From NCBI GenBank assembly GCA_947034895.1, contig OX344763.1:2792501-2856500 (forward strand): 64,000 bases of DNA, written 5' to 3'. Numbering within the stretch: the stretch's first letter is position 1; each line of letters begins with the position of its first letter. This document shows positions 1 to 11,340 of this stretch, in pieces. The stretch comes from Rhytidiadelphus loreus. Lineage: Eukaryota > Streptophyta > Bryopsida > Hypnales > Hylocomiaceae. The position numbers and the translations under genes are program-made. The notes below the pieces were generated by a model. It worked only from the letters and a program-made list of their open reading frames with translations. It searched no databases and was not told where the DNA came from.

Positions 1-46
1 CTTTGTTAGTATTCAAAATTTTTTCTTTTTGTTGAGGATTGCCTTG

Positions 47-117
47 TACTACTTCCATTTGGAAATAGTGTATCCATTCACTGAGAATGGATACACTATT
101 TCCAAATGGAAGAAGTA
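47..117. repeat. Near-perfect hairpin (33-bp arms, 5-nt loop)
   Basis: Positions 47-79 are repeated as their reverse complement at 85-117 with one mismatch, around the loop ACTGA. The stem contains GGATACACTATTTCC-type sequence. It lies about 0.9 kb upstream of the first gene. It could be a tiny foldback element or a precursor-like RNA hairpin, but nothing else supports transcription. Confidence 0.85.
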
Positions 118-1044
118 ATAAACCTTTTGAAAAGAATTACGAAAAAATCCCTCCCATCTATTATATTAAGTATGCAATGTCACAACCTTTGTGACAATTC
201 TTGTCACAAAGTTTGTCACTTTTTCACCCTAGAGAAATATACTCCAATTTTTTTCATCTAATGTTCACGATGAAAACCTAGAATGCCACAAATATTCTAA
301 TCAAGAGTCTTCTGATCAAACACCAATGTTCAAAATGCTATGATTGAATTTCAGTGCTATCAACTTCAATGTCTTTGTTGTAGCTAGCACGAAACATATT
401 CTGAAAAAATTCCCGCATTCACAGAAAATTTCATAATCCATCCATATTTTGGATGAAATTTTGAGAAGTCCCACGACGGAGGTCTTTGTCCCTCAGGATA
501 CCGTATTTCCCACGAAAACTGTCTTCATCCCATGTACAAAATTGCTGAATGAAACCGACGGGAATGGACGCTTCACTGAACGGTCATAGAACCCTGAACC
601 CCATCGGGACAAGAAAACGGCATTTTCCCGCCTCGGGGGTTGCAGCGCCTCCGTTTTGAGCGCCCGAGAAGTGACAGTAGTCTTGCAAGGAGCGGCCCCC
701 ACCCTGCCATAGCCACCGCCATGTCCTTCCGTCGCATCAACCTTCACTCCGAAACTCAGTTGATCATTTTCCCACGCCAACACTTGCAGATTCCCTTTCG
801 AATCTCGCCACTCCTTTAATTTCCTTCTTCCTTTCCCTTCCAGCTCGATTCCCTGTTTTCCTCCATGTGATGTGAGTGGGGTTGCTGCGGCATTGCAGGC
901 ATTGGCGCGCTCGCTGGTCTGCCAATGTCGACGATAGCCATGGCTGCGTTCCGGTAGATTCGCAGTGGCCGGGGAGGGTGGAGGCATTGCTAGGGTTGGG
1001 GCCGGGATTGACCGATCGATCTGGCCAGTGGGCGAGAGGTGGCG
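118..1044. other. Upstream region of the coiled-coil gene
   Basis: The first half (118-480) is AT-rich with no recognised element. From about 560 the composition turns GC-rich and continues into the first exon, as expected for a promoter plus 5' leader. Open frames on the - strand here (493-1114) match nothing I recognise and look like by-products of the GC-rich leader. No clear TATA box was chosen. Confidence 0.4.
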
Positions 1045-3996
1045 ATGGCGTCGTTTCGTGGATCCAAGCCGATGTCCGCGGGGAATGGCGTCTCGCCGGA
1101 GGTGGACCCGGCATTGTACCGTAACTTGGTGGAGATGATTCCTTTGATGGAGAGTTTTATGGTGCGTCTCTGTGCTATTTGTGATGTTCTTTGTTTTGAT
1201 GTTTTGGGGATTAACGTTTCAGGATTGGCTTTGAGTGGATCTGGAAGGCGAGAGTGCAATGTTGTTTGGACATTCGGAGTTCGTTTGGGCTTAAGGTTGA
1301 AATCTACACTGTTCTTGATAATACATGGAAGATTTGTGCTGTGGTGTGGTCATCGAGAATTCTCTCACTCTCTGTTTTAAAAATGACAGGAGTTGGTGTT
1401 CATCTTTTATAAAATTGTGAATAATTCCGATATGTGGAGGTAGTTCGTGAACTGCATTGAAGTTTATCTTTACTAAAATCTGTTATCAGCAATTGCTTCG
1501 ATTGAGTTTGGGGGATTAGCGTCGCGGGATAGGCTTTGAGTGGATCTGGAGGGTGAGAGTGCGTGTCGCACACAATGTCTCGTGCTACGTTCGGAGTTCG
1601 TTTGGTTTGAGAGCCATACGGGTCTTGATTATACATTTGTGCTGTGGAGAGTGCATCGAGAACTCTCACTCTGTCTCTTATTATGTCAGTTGACCGGCAT
1701 CCATCCCTTCCAAAATTATGAATAATTTCGGTTTTGGACACTGCACGTGGATCACTACGAAGGAGGTGGTGCTTGCATCTTTACAAAAGGATATTCAAAT
1801 CTGTTATTTATAAATGCTTCGATTCGAAATGGTCAATTCTGAGCTTTCATCTGACACGACGAGAGGTGTCTATTTCCTCTTGGTGGCATTGTATTGAGCG
1901 CATCCCTTGTCCTGAGGATTGGTCTTGTGTTGACAGGAGCAACAGGGAGCTCGGAGTAGCATGTTCGGCCACCAGGCTGCTATGATCTATACACCTGCAC
2001 CCCTGCGTGATACGCTGTACAAGGTCTACACCCTTCCATCGCCTTCTGCTGTTGATTTTTTTATTTAGTGGAGCGTTGGTAAATAATTGTCTGGACTTGC
2101 TGCCTTCTTGCTTTTCTTAGCTGCAGTCAGTAATTTCGTTTCTGAAGTGCCTGAAACCTGATACTAAATCTTAGTCACATCTAAGATTATCAATACTCTT
2201 AGATTCTGGTTTGATCATGCTCATGACTGATGAAAATTGATGTGGTTGACCTAAGAATGTCGTGTGCGAGCTATATCATTCGAGACGGTCGTTTGCAGAT
2301 CATAATTGCATGAAATAGTGATGTGATTAGAATCTGCTGTGTGAGGTTGTGTTCCTCTGGGCTTGAATGATCTCGGCAGGCGCGCTATTTAACCATATGT
2401 AAGCGTAGTTGGACATTTGCTTTTGAATCCTGAAGTTTAGTGCTGACAAACTCCTGTTGTGATATAGCCTTATGAAAGTCCTCTGAAAGTGAGAAAGGGC
2501 ATCCTCACTCCAAAGCGCACACCAAATCGTGAAGTTAGTCGTGAACTCATTCGTGAAGAACCTAAAGAGGAGTGCCGTTGGGAGGAAAGTGAGAATATTC
2601 TTAGACGCATTGAAGGCGACACGGCTCAAGAGGACTCCAGCAAAGACTCTCGCCACTTGCTAGTGGAAATCGAGGAACTGAAGCAGAAGTTGTGGGAGAA
2701 GGATTGTCTACTGGAGACGATTGGTCAGCGCTCCAATCACACTTTAGAGTCACATGCATCTCAGACTGATGACGTGAGCCAAAAACTTTGGGAGAAGGAT
2801 CCAGTACTGGATAGAACGTCAAGTTGGCAATCCAAGGTTAGAGAAGGAAATGACTCTCAGGGAGGAGCGTTTGAGTTCGACAGTCAACCCGGAAACATTG
2901 CACCTCATGGGAATGGTGTAGCTGAAGACAAGGACGATAAGTCCGAGGACATGAAGCTTTTGCAGGGACAAATAGACAAGTTACGTCAGGAACTGGCTGA
3001 GAAGGATCGCTTCGTCCAGTCGGCTCAAGTAGAGCTACGCGAGCAAAAGGTGTTTGGTTCTTCCTTGTCCTTATTTAAAAAAATATCTAACAGAGATATA
3101 GTTGATCCCAAGACCCGAAATGTCAGATCTGGGCTCCCCGCTTATTCGTCTAATGTTTATATGGTTGTACTACGCACATAGTGGGACTTGTAGCCCCCCC
3201 TCCTCCCCCCCCCTCTTTTGTGGATCTTTATAGGTTTCGTGATTTGAGAGAACTGTTTGCTAGCTACCTTCCTATTTTACAAGGAAGTAGTGTTTTTCAA
3301 TCGTAAATGCATGTGCCAGCTTCCAGGGGCTCATCTTCCTCTATTTGAGTACTAAATGACAAATGATGTGCAGCAAGGACTCGGAGAAATGAGGAAACTT
3401 TTGGAACAAGCAGAGCGTGGTATGGTAAAGACAAATCACAAGGCAAACAGCATGGAGGCAGAGTTGAATACGTTACGTTGTCAGGTTTTGACTTTACGCT
3501 ATCAGCTCGATGCTGTTGATGCCACTGAGCTCGCCGATGGCAGTCAGTCAGAACAGGTGATACTCACTGTGACATCATGTTGAAGACGGTCATTTTTATT
3601 GTAATGGAATTCTTCTTATACATTTTGCATTTGGACTCACTCTGATGCTCTGTTGTGTTAATTTTACGGCAGGATGACACGGACAGAGAAGGTCCACCAT
3701 ATCGAGTAGACATGGTTTCTACTATTGCTTCAGAAGAGGTGCATCAGAAGACTACGTTTCTGGTATGTGTATCAGGTCCAAACGATGAAGAACAGGTGAG
3801 TACCGTGTTGGAGGAATCCACGGAAGAGCAAGAGAAGCTAGAGCTTGCGAGACGTAAGTATCTGGCAGCTGTTATTGCTGCGCGAGAGAAGCCTATTGGA
3901 GAGTCTCTTCTAATGGTTGCTGAGTGTCGAAAGCAGCTCAATAACTATCTGAAAGACATCCCGGTGTTGCAAGGCTTTGGTACTCAACAACTTTAA
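1045..3996 (+). CDS. Conserved plant coiled-coil protein, 5 exons, about 430 aa
   Basis: Exons read by splice consensus and phase: 1045-1161, 1937-2023, 2468-3049, 3374-3556, 3673-3996; all junctions are phase 0 and the total is 430 codons plus stop. The N-terminus contains VDPALYRNLVEMIPLMESFM, followed across the junction by a short IYTPAP motif. I associate that arrangement with plant kinectin-like or other uncharacterised coiled-coil proteins, but cannot name the family with certainty. The middle is charged and heptad-rich (EIEELKQKLWEKD, IDKLRQELAEKD, RCQVLTLRYQLDAV). The C-terminus has ARRKYLAAVIAAREKPIGESL. There is no signal peptide or membrane segment, so a cytosolic or cytoskeleton-associated scaffold is the plain inference. 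The start is the ATG after the GC-rich leader; a GTG in the same frame just upstream is not used. The second and third exons could hide an additional small exon in the long introns. Confidence 0.75.
1188..1815 (+). repeat. Tandem duplication of about 310 bp inside intron 1
   Basis: The segment from about 1188 to 1497 recurs at about 1497-1815 with moderate divergence. Shared landmarks are TTTGAGTGGATCTGGA, TTCGGAGTTCGTTTGG, TTTGTGCTGTGG, CATCGAGAA and AAATCTGTTAT, in the same order. The intron therefore grew by a local duplication; no coding potential is conserved between the copies. Confidence 0.75.
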
Positions 3997-6205
3997 ATTC
4001 TGCAGCTACGATTAAGTATCTTGGCAGCCACAGATCTTTTTCAGAATTTACACGTGTACTATGTAGACATGCATCTGGTTCAGCTTGTTTGGGATTTCTA
4101 GTCTCTTTGCTAAGTGTCCTCAACTCAGTCGAATAGCAGTAACATTCATTGTTTACAGGCAGGACTGTGCCTACTTGGATTTGGCCAGTTATCTTCCTGT
4201 AAATTATCAATTCTAAAGATGACGAAGGACCAAAGAAACACCCTGGTAACATTCCCTCATGATTGACATTGGTCTTGAGTTTGTTATCATTGTAAGTTTC
4301 TCCAACTGAAATGATCGATTGTTTCTTGGAGCTGGAATTTGCACTCTGAGGTGAACGACACAGTCTTGACTCCAACTCATTATCGCCTTGCTGAATTTTT
4401 TGTGAAAGTTCTGTTACGTAGCGACGTAACTTGGCTCAGACCATTTGTTAGAGTGTTTGAGAAGCTTAGGAACCTGGGTCGAATTGTTGACAGTTGTGTG
4501 CAAGCATCTTGCTATTCGACCATCCAAAATGTCGAATGCTGGTTGAGATGGGATGGCGAGATGGTTGCTGATGTTCTGGAAGTCTTATACAGAAAACCTA
4601 TCTTTGATACGCTGAAGTATGTCACTTTGGACGGGAGCTCTTCGTTCAGATTCAATGTATGCAGCAGTGAATCATGTTGAAAATATAGGATTCACAGGGG
4701 TCGGTTATTGTCATAAGTTGCGTGATACCACTGCAAATACTATTAATAATTTAAGGGAAAATATCTTTTATATCTATCCTAGGAAAGCTTGTTTGTCACA
4801 TTTAAAAATTGTGGTTGGATTTTAGTGGTTCTATGACAGCGTTTGGGTATTTTTTCGAACGTTACCGGTTCCCCACATTCAAATGATTTTTTTACATGTT
4901 TTCAAAGGTTTGGTTGATTATTATCCTGTGGTTTCAAAATCCAATTGTTTTTTTAATTTTCTTTTTAAATTTTCAGTTGTTCACACTACTGACACTGAAG
5001 GCCTGTTCTGCCCAATCATTGTTCCAGGTTTCAAAGATATTTTTCTGTTCCAGATATTTCCCATCGTCCATCATGGCTCATTCTTGAATAGAACAGAACA
5101 GTACCGATTATGGCGGAATATGACTGAACGCGTATCTGCATACGTGTAGGCTCTAGACGTGGCTTTTAGCTATTCTTTAATCCCTATTTCAGATTTCTTG
5201 TTCCCAATTTTATCTTGAGGCAGGTCCACTCTCGTCCTACAGTACACTGCAGGCAAACGAGAATGAAAGGCACAATTTAGCCTCAGTAACTTACCGCCAG
5301 AAGACGGAACGCCACTTTCTCCGACAATTCTTGAGCTACAGTATATGCACTGAATTGGTAAAGTTGCATCTTTCCCATAAACTCTGATGAGTTTCTGACT
5401 GAAGATTTGAAATCAGCGCTTCTCTTCGCCCTATTGCACTACCTGAATCTTTGAATGATTATAAAGGTTATTTTAGAAACAAGAATAAAAAAAAGTTCAT
5501 TGGGTCAGCAGTCCGCACTTTCTAAGACGTCACAGTCTGAATACGTTCCGAGGTTTGATCCTCTTCCTGACAGATGGACACGTGGCTGTTTCCCTTTCCA
5601 TGAAAATTCACTTCAAAGTCTCCGTCCCGCCTCCCTTTTTTTATCTTCAGCATAAGTTAGTAGATTTATGAAATAACTTTTACGCGCACCTGGAGCTGCA
5701 GGCCTGCACTTGAGTTACCTTGGCGATGGTTACGACTTCGGAGCCAATCACGTGAGAGACAACTGACAAAGTACACGGAAATTAGCAAACTCAGGTCCCT
5801 GGAAGCTGTGGAATAAAAGTGGTGAGGTGGCACTGTCGTCTCGCATGAGGTGTCAAACAGGGGCCATTTCTCCATTTTAAAATCTTCCCGAAATGGGGAA
5901 ATGTGCAGGCCACTTGGCACCCTCTCGAACGGGCCAAGGTGGCTTCGACCCGTACCTCCGGCTGCTCGTGTATTCAATTACGCTCAGCTCAACTCCAGCC
6001 CTTGCTGCGCTTCCCAACTCCACTTACTTAGCCCTCTGATTACGCAGTTCAAACGTATTACGGCAACAGATTCTAATCCCCTACTTGATGATTCACTAAT
6101 TCCTGCATCCCTACGGCCAGGTACATCATTCCTCTCCCTCAATTCAATCTCCCAGGTCGCCAAACTATCGCTACTTTGCAAGGGGTCTAGCACCTTTCAG
6201 GCGGT
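3997..6205. other. Intergenic region and 3' flank
   Basis: About 2.2 kb between the coiled-coil gene and the promoter of the PEBP gene. The first few hundred bases are probably 3' UTR. Open frames here (for example 4339-4680 on + and 3938-4375 on -) show no recognised domain and no consistent splice context. I see no mobile element with definable ends. Confidence 0.4.
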
Positions 6206-6213
6206 TATAAATA
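6206..6213 (+). promoter_or_regulatory. Candidate TATA box of the MFT gene
   Basis: TATAAATA lies in a short GC-flanked stretch about 320 bp before a strong GTGAGT donor at 6531. That donor and the CAG acceptor at 6863-6865 define a likely intron in the 5' leader (6531-6865), so the transcript would start near 6235. This is inference from consensus only. Confidence 0.5.
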
Positions 6214-6730
6214 CTCTAGCATAGCTCACGGGATTGATCAGTTGGTGATTGCATCAACTATTCCACACAGCATAAGTAGCCAACGGGATTCTTGTTCTCG
6301 AGTGTGAGTCACCTCTTACTAGACAAAGGCTATGTGGGCGTGGTTCGTATTCAGATCTTGATCAGAGTTGGGGAAGCGGGATCGGAAGAAGCGTATGAGA
6401 GGAGGACGGGAATACTCTTGTATTGAGCGCCATCTGGAGAATTCTCTACGGAGACGGGGTTTACTTGTTCCTTGTTTGCAAAAACGGGTGAAGACAGACG
6501 AAGCTGGTGCTTGAATCCTTTAAGTTGTAGGTGAGTACTAGAAGCTCTCGGTCTGTCGGTACAACTCGAAGTTCGGATTGATCATGTGAAGGTTTATTGC
6601 TAGAGTGGCTGAATTTTGCACAACTAGCTGATCACGTTTCCTACTGTGAGCATGTGGGCATACGCTTCAAGGATCAGGGTTACTACACTTAAACTATGAC
6701 GTTCTACCCTCTTTATTGTGACGTTCTCTA

Positions 6731-7500
6731 ACATTCTAGAGAAGATCCTGCACACTTGTCACTTTTACCATTGACTGCAGCACACTTGTCACGTAGGGAG
6801 AAAGTTGGGACTCCAGGTGGTAAGATTGTAGAGGTTTGAGGGTACTGGGGTGGTCACTGTGACAGGTGATGTCGCGTTCGGTGGATCCCCTGGTGGTGGG
6901 GCGAGTCATAGGAGATGTGATCGACATGTTTGCACCGAGCGTGGATATGGCAGTGCTTTACTCATCACGACAGGTTTTCTTACAGTGAATTCAATACCAT
7001 ATCAAAGTTGTGCCCAATTGATTTGGTGCTGATTTTTGTGCACTGATTGTGACCCGTGAATTAAGCTTATGCTGATTGTAAGTGGGGGATGAGGATTGCA
7101 GGTGAAAAATGGGTGCCAGATGAAGCCCTCGGCGCTTACGGAGGCACCAGGGATCCGGGTGACAGACCGGAATGGAGGAGCCGACAATTTATTTACTCTG
7201 GTGTGTATTCCTCTTTCGGTTTCGTGACTACGGTGAGGATTCGGTGACTACTGAAAAATTATCAATATCTTTTCATGTATGCGCTATCCAATAAGCCACG
7301 TCATCACCAGGTCACTGTCTTGAATGAACTGTCACCAATTCATGTGCTGATAGAAGCTCGCTCTACGCTTACACCTCTTCAATAGGTCCTTGTGTAAAAC
7401 TCCATCGAAACAACATTCTGAAATATCCTGCACACTTGTCACTGTATCGGTATCATTGACTGTAGAACACTTGTCACGCATTCAGTCATTATTGGGACCC
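6731..7500 (+). repeat. Duplicated CACACTTGTCAC module in the MFT locus
   Basis: A module of about 85 bp at 6731-6815 (leader intron) recurs at 7412-7500 (intron before exon 3). Each copy has TCCTGCACACTTGTCAC, then CATTGACTG and a second ACACTTGTCACG. The interval between them is unique. Confidence 0.7.
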
Positions 7501-10400
7501 AAGCAGTCAGATTAAAAAGATCAGGATGTATAATATGTGCTGGACATATTGACTTGCAGTAATGTGGATGGTGAGAGAGGGCACATCATGTAACTAGTAT
7601 ATGTGCTAATTTCCATTGTCACTGAGCTGAGTGGAACAGAACCATGATTGTCAACTGTTTTGGTTATTATGGTTTTGTGTGGTACCTGAAGAAAAATCTA
7701 CCCATAGGTGATAGTGTACGGAGGCTCCCTTCTTTTGTTCAAAGTTGTTGAGCTCATATTGTCCTTTCGCTGTATAATGATGGAAAGGATCAGGCTAGGA
7801 ACTTATGCTTGTCATCATAGAAGAAGAGTAACGTCGGCCCTAGGATCAAGATAGAGTCAGCTGGGGAGTAGTTCTACTATTCACGCCTCTTGTCATCATA
7901 AAAATATATTTTGAGGCGGTTACTTAGAATTAGAGAGTGGATACAAAAGAGAGAAGAACATCTTTATGTGAAAGTAAGGAATGGAAGCACACGTCACCAG
8001 TGGTGTATAAACTTTTACCATTTTCTCCTTTCCTTCATTACATGTATGTGGTTTTGGTTTTGCAGATAATGACAGATCCTGATGCACCCAGTCCCAGTGA
8101 GCCGACCTTAAGAGAGTGGGTTCACTGGTAAGCAAATTCACTTCTTCCATTTTTTTTCCGTTCACTACGCAGTGGTTATTGTGCTGATTTTCCCAAAACA
8201 ATGCACTAGGAAACATGAAAGGAGAGCCTGTGTTATGAGAAATTACATGCCAAGCTCTGGGATTGCCTAGGTGTGCTATTTGAAAGTACAGGCTTGTTAT
8301 TGGGCGTAACCACAATGGTTGGATCATGTTTAATTCCTGCTTATTCAAGTCTAAAATGAAAGATATTATAACGCTTAAGAACAACAAGATTATGAGATAC
8401 GTACTCTCCCTGTCGTGTGATTGGTTGTCACCTGTGCTACCGAAGTGGGTTCCATTTAGGTTTGAAAACTCATCATTCACATAATGCCGAGTTGACTAGC
8501 CATTGTGTCAAACTTTTGAAGGTTGAGACGGAGAGAGTTGTTACCTATACATTGTGTCTATGATGAGTTCTTTGTTGAGCTAGCTAGACTCTTTGACATT
8601 CTTGATTCAAAAGTAAAATTTTGTAACCAATATTCTTTGAGAGCAAGGTATCAAGCCTCCCAACTTTGGAAGGTTATCTCACCGATAATTTCTTGCTTGA
8701 CATGTTTGTAAAGTCTAGAATCTGAAATCAGAATTTCTATGTGAGACTCAGGGAAGAATTAATAATGTTGCAGGATTGTGACTGATATCCCAGGCCAGAG
8801 TTTGCTTCCATCAACTAGTGAGTCCAAATATCCACTTCTCCTTTCTCTATTTCTAACTGTGTAGCCATATGCAAAATGTGACACCTAGTATTTATTTAGG
8901 TTCACTATATAATACACATGATAAAGCAACAAGCTTGAGATAACAAAAATTCATACAAAATCTTTTTTTCTTTCAATATTTTTTTGGATAGATATCGATT
9001 GCAACTTAGTCCAAGTAACAAGAACGAGTTTGATGGAAAATGAAGAAGTGATGCTGATACGGTTCCTATATGTACTAGATTTCTACATCAGGTCACAACT
9101 AATCCATACCGGTATTGTATACTTTGTGTAAAAAATAAACATAATGGGTGCGTAGTCCTATAGGACCTTGTACTTAATGTGTACGTTCTCTTCTTTTGCA
9201 ACCACAATACTCCATGTAACAATGAAAGTGACAAACGGAGGACTATAGCCTGCTAAACAAATATCTTAGATAAGGTCTCAAGCTACATTTTTGATGCGAC
9301 GTGTGTCATGTAAGCTATCGATTATTTTAAACTTGTTATCGGCAGTCACTCCTGATTGCACTTGATGTTGGTTCAAACTTAAGCTTGTTGATGCTTCAAC
9401 CTGTGCAACCTGAAGTGGCCCGTAGGATGTTGAAAATAGGGAATCCATTGTCCACACGAGCTTAAGATCATAGAAAGCTGCACTCTTTGTTTTGTAAGGT
9501 GAACTGGCAGCGCGACTAGCTCATTCTGAATCCCGGTTTGAAAAATGTACACATCAGGTACATCGTGGAACCATGTACTTTCAAGGTACATTTTTCGCCC
9601 AGGGGGATCAATATGAGCTCGCTGTGCTTCAGTTTGATTGCTTTCTGCCGAAGTGCAAAATGCAGGAATGAAGTTGCTGATCAGTAGATTTGCATAGAAT
9701 TAAACGAAGTGCACTAGAGTTGGGAATGGCGATGTCGTAATCAGATGCTTGAAAATGCTTGAATAATAACCTGTAGAGAGACTAGTCTTGTCCAGCATTG
9801 TAATTGTGCAGAGCTAGTTTTTGTCCACAATCAAGTATCCCTGTTTTGTTCCATACACGCACAGTCGTGATCAAAGGGTCCATGGCAGGTCAGGGGTCCA
9901 GCAAACGAGCTCGAGAGCCTGTTTCGTCAAGCAAGCAACCGAACGTGGAGCGTCACAAGAAAGGTCCGGCGGCGTCGACAACAACGGAGAAAGATCAAGG
10001 GACTACAGCTGGTACTCGTCTTTCACACTAGGCTCTTCAATCGACGTTGGTGATGGTTGCACTTCCACTGCAGCAGAGAGGTTCTTGAAGATATGGTGTC
10101 AATTAGGTCGTGATATGTTGATTGTTTGCAGGGACGGGGAGTAGCAAGACGGAGGTGCAAGAAGTGAAGACAACGGGGAAAGAGGTGGTGCCTTACGTAG
10201 GACCGTGTCCTCCCATCGGCATCCACCGGTACATCTTTGTGCTCTTCAAGCAGCCCTCGGAGCAACCGCTGCTGGTGACACCACCTCCTGTGCGCAACAA
10301 CTTCAATACTCGCAGCTTCGCCGTGCAGTATGGGCTCGGTCTTCCCGTGGCGGCCACGTACTTCAACGCTGCCAAGGAACCCGGGACACGCCGGCGCTGA
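6869..10400 (+). CDS. MFT: PEBP family protein, MFT-type (MOTHER OF FT AND TFL1)
   Basis: Phosphatidylethanolamine-binding-like signalling protein; MFT relatives act in seed/spore dormancy and ABA response. Exons: 6869-6973, 7102-7200, 8066-8127, 8774-8817, 9889-10011 (candidate cassette) and 10132-10400. The protein is 192 aa without the cassette and 233 aa with it; Arabidopsis MFT is about 173 aa. It opens MSRSVDPLVVGRVIGDVIDM and has DPDAPSPSEP (residues 72-81), REWVHW with the MFT-diagnostic Trp86 in place of FT Tyr85 / TFL1 His88, GIHRYIFVLF and the C-terminal EPGTRRR. The introns after FTL, within the HW codon and after the DIPG segment match the classical FT/MFT positions. The first intron (6974-7101), between SSRQ and VKNG, splits what is normally exon 1. 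The ATG lies four bases after a leader-intron acceptor. Confidence 0.9.
9889..10011 (+). CDS. Candidate in-frame cassette exon of the MFT gene
   Basis: A 123-nt open segment with a CAG acceptor before 9889 and a GT donor after 10011. It enters and leaves in phase 1, exactly the phase of the flanking junction, so it can be included or skipped without a frame change. It would insert 41 residues after the DIPG segment, rich in Ser/Thr/Lys/Arg, with basic patches SKRAREP and ERHKKG that resemble nuclear localisation signals. Its GSSK start echoes GTGSSK at the start of the next exon. No expression evidence is available. Confidence 0.5.
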
Positions 10401-11340
10401 AGAGGATTGCGAAAGTAGAAGGAGCATTCTAGTTTTAGAGGAGTTAGTTCCTTCGAAGCAGGCTCGTGAGTCAGAATCGGCGCCTTCTCATTCATTTATT
10501 TAAGGTGGCCCTGATTCCTTGTACAGCACTAGAGTTTTGAGTCTTGAGTGCGATGTAGATCAATGGAAATTCTTTTCTTTACTTGAATTCATTTTGAATA
10601 TAAAGATTTTCTTGTCTTGAACTCGCCGATTCTATATCTGCAGCATCTAGTCATGATGAAGTTGACTGCATTTTACGGAATCCTTAGGTCGCATTTGTGC
10701 ACTTCCACAGTAAGGAATACAATCAATTGAGATGGTCCTATAACAGCAAGGTGTAAATTTAATTGAGGTGTTGAAACAGATAGGAATAAGATCGCCAGAA
10801 AATTGTTATGATAGAACAGTGTGGTAGGAGTATAGTCATGACGTAGATTCACATTCTTAGAAATTCCCGAATGATTTGAAGAGGATTGCGATCGATCGAA
10901 ATGGTGACCGTAGAAGGAGCATTCTAGTTTTAGAGAACGAGAGTGAGTATCCTTCGAAACAGGCTCGTGAACCATCGGCCCCTCCTAAATGATTATGGTG
11001 GCGGTGACTCCTAGCTTGTATTGTACAGCTTCATGTGTAGTTTTGCGTTAGTCCGATGTAAATCAATGGGCATTCTTTTTTTGGTTGAATTCCGTTCGTC
11101 ACGTGAAATTTACTTATGCAGTGCTCATCGAGTCATGAACAACAAGTTGCCTGAAATCCTATGCTCGCCTTTGTGCACTCCACTGTAAGAATTACATTCA
11201 AATTTTAGATGCAGTTGGTTGAGACGTACAGAAGAAACAGTTGGAAATTAGATCGTGACGAAATAAATGTAGCAGAACAATCTCGCGAGGAGAATGTAAG
11301 TTATTACATTCTGATTGTGAGAAATTCCAAAATGATCTTT
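10398..11340 (+). repeat. Tandem duplication (about 480 bp) of the MFT 3' end/UTR
   Basis: The unit starting at the stop-proximal GAAGAGGATTGCGA (about 10398) recurs at 10878. Shared segments in order are GTAGAAGGAGCATTCTAGTT, CCTTCGAA.CAGGCTCGTGA, GATGTA.ATCAATGG, TTTGTGCACT and AGAAATTCC. Divergence is perhaps 25-30 percent. The second copy has lost the coding end, so only the UTR and flank were duplicated. Confidence 0.75.

Noticed and set aside
493..1114. Two - strand open frames of 116-164 codons
   Set aside because: They lie over the GC-rich leader and first exon of the + strand gene, have no recognised domain and no good start or splice context.
4339..4680. 113-codon + strand frame after the coiled-coil gene
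   Set aside because: No family resemblance; it lies in the probable 3' flank without exon borders.
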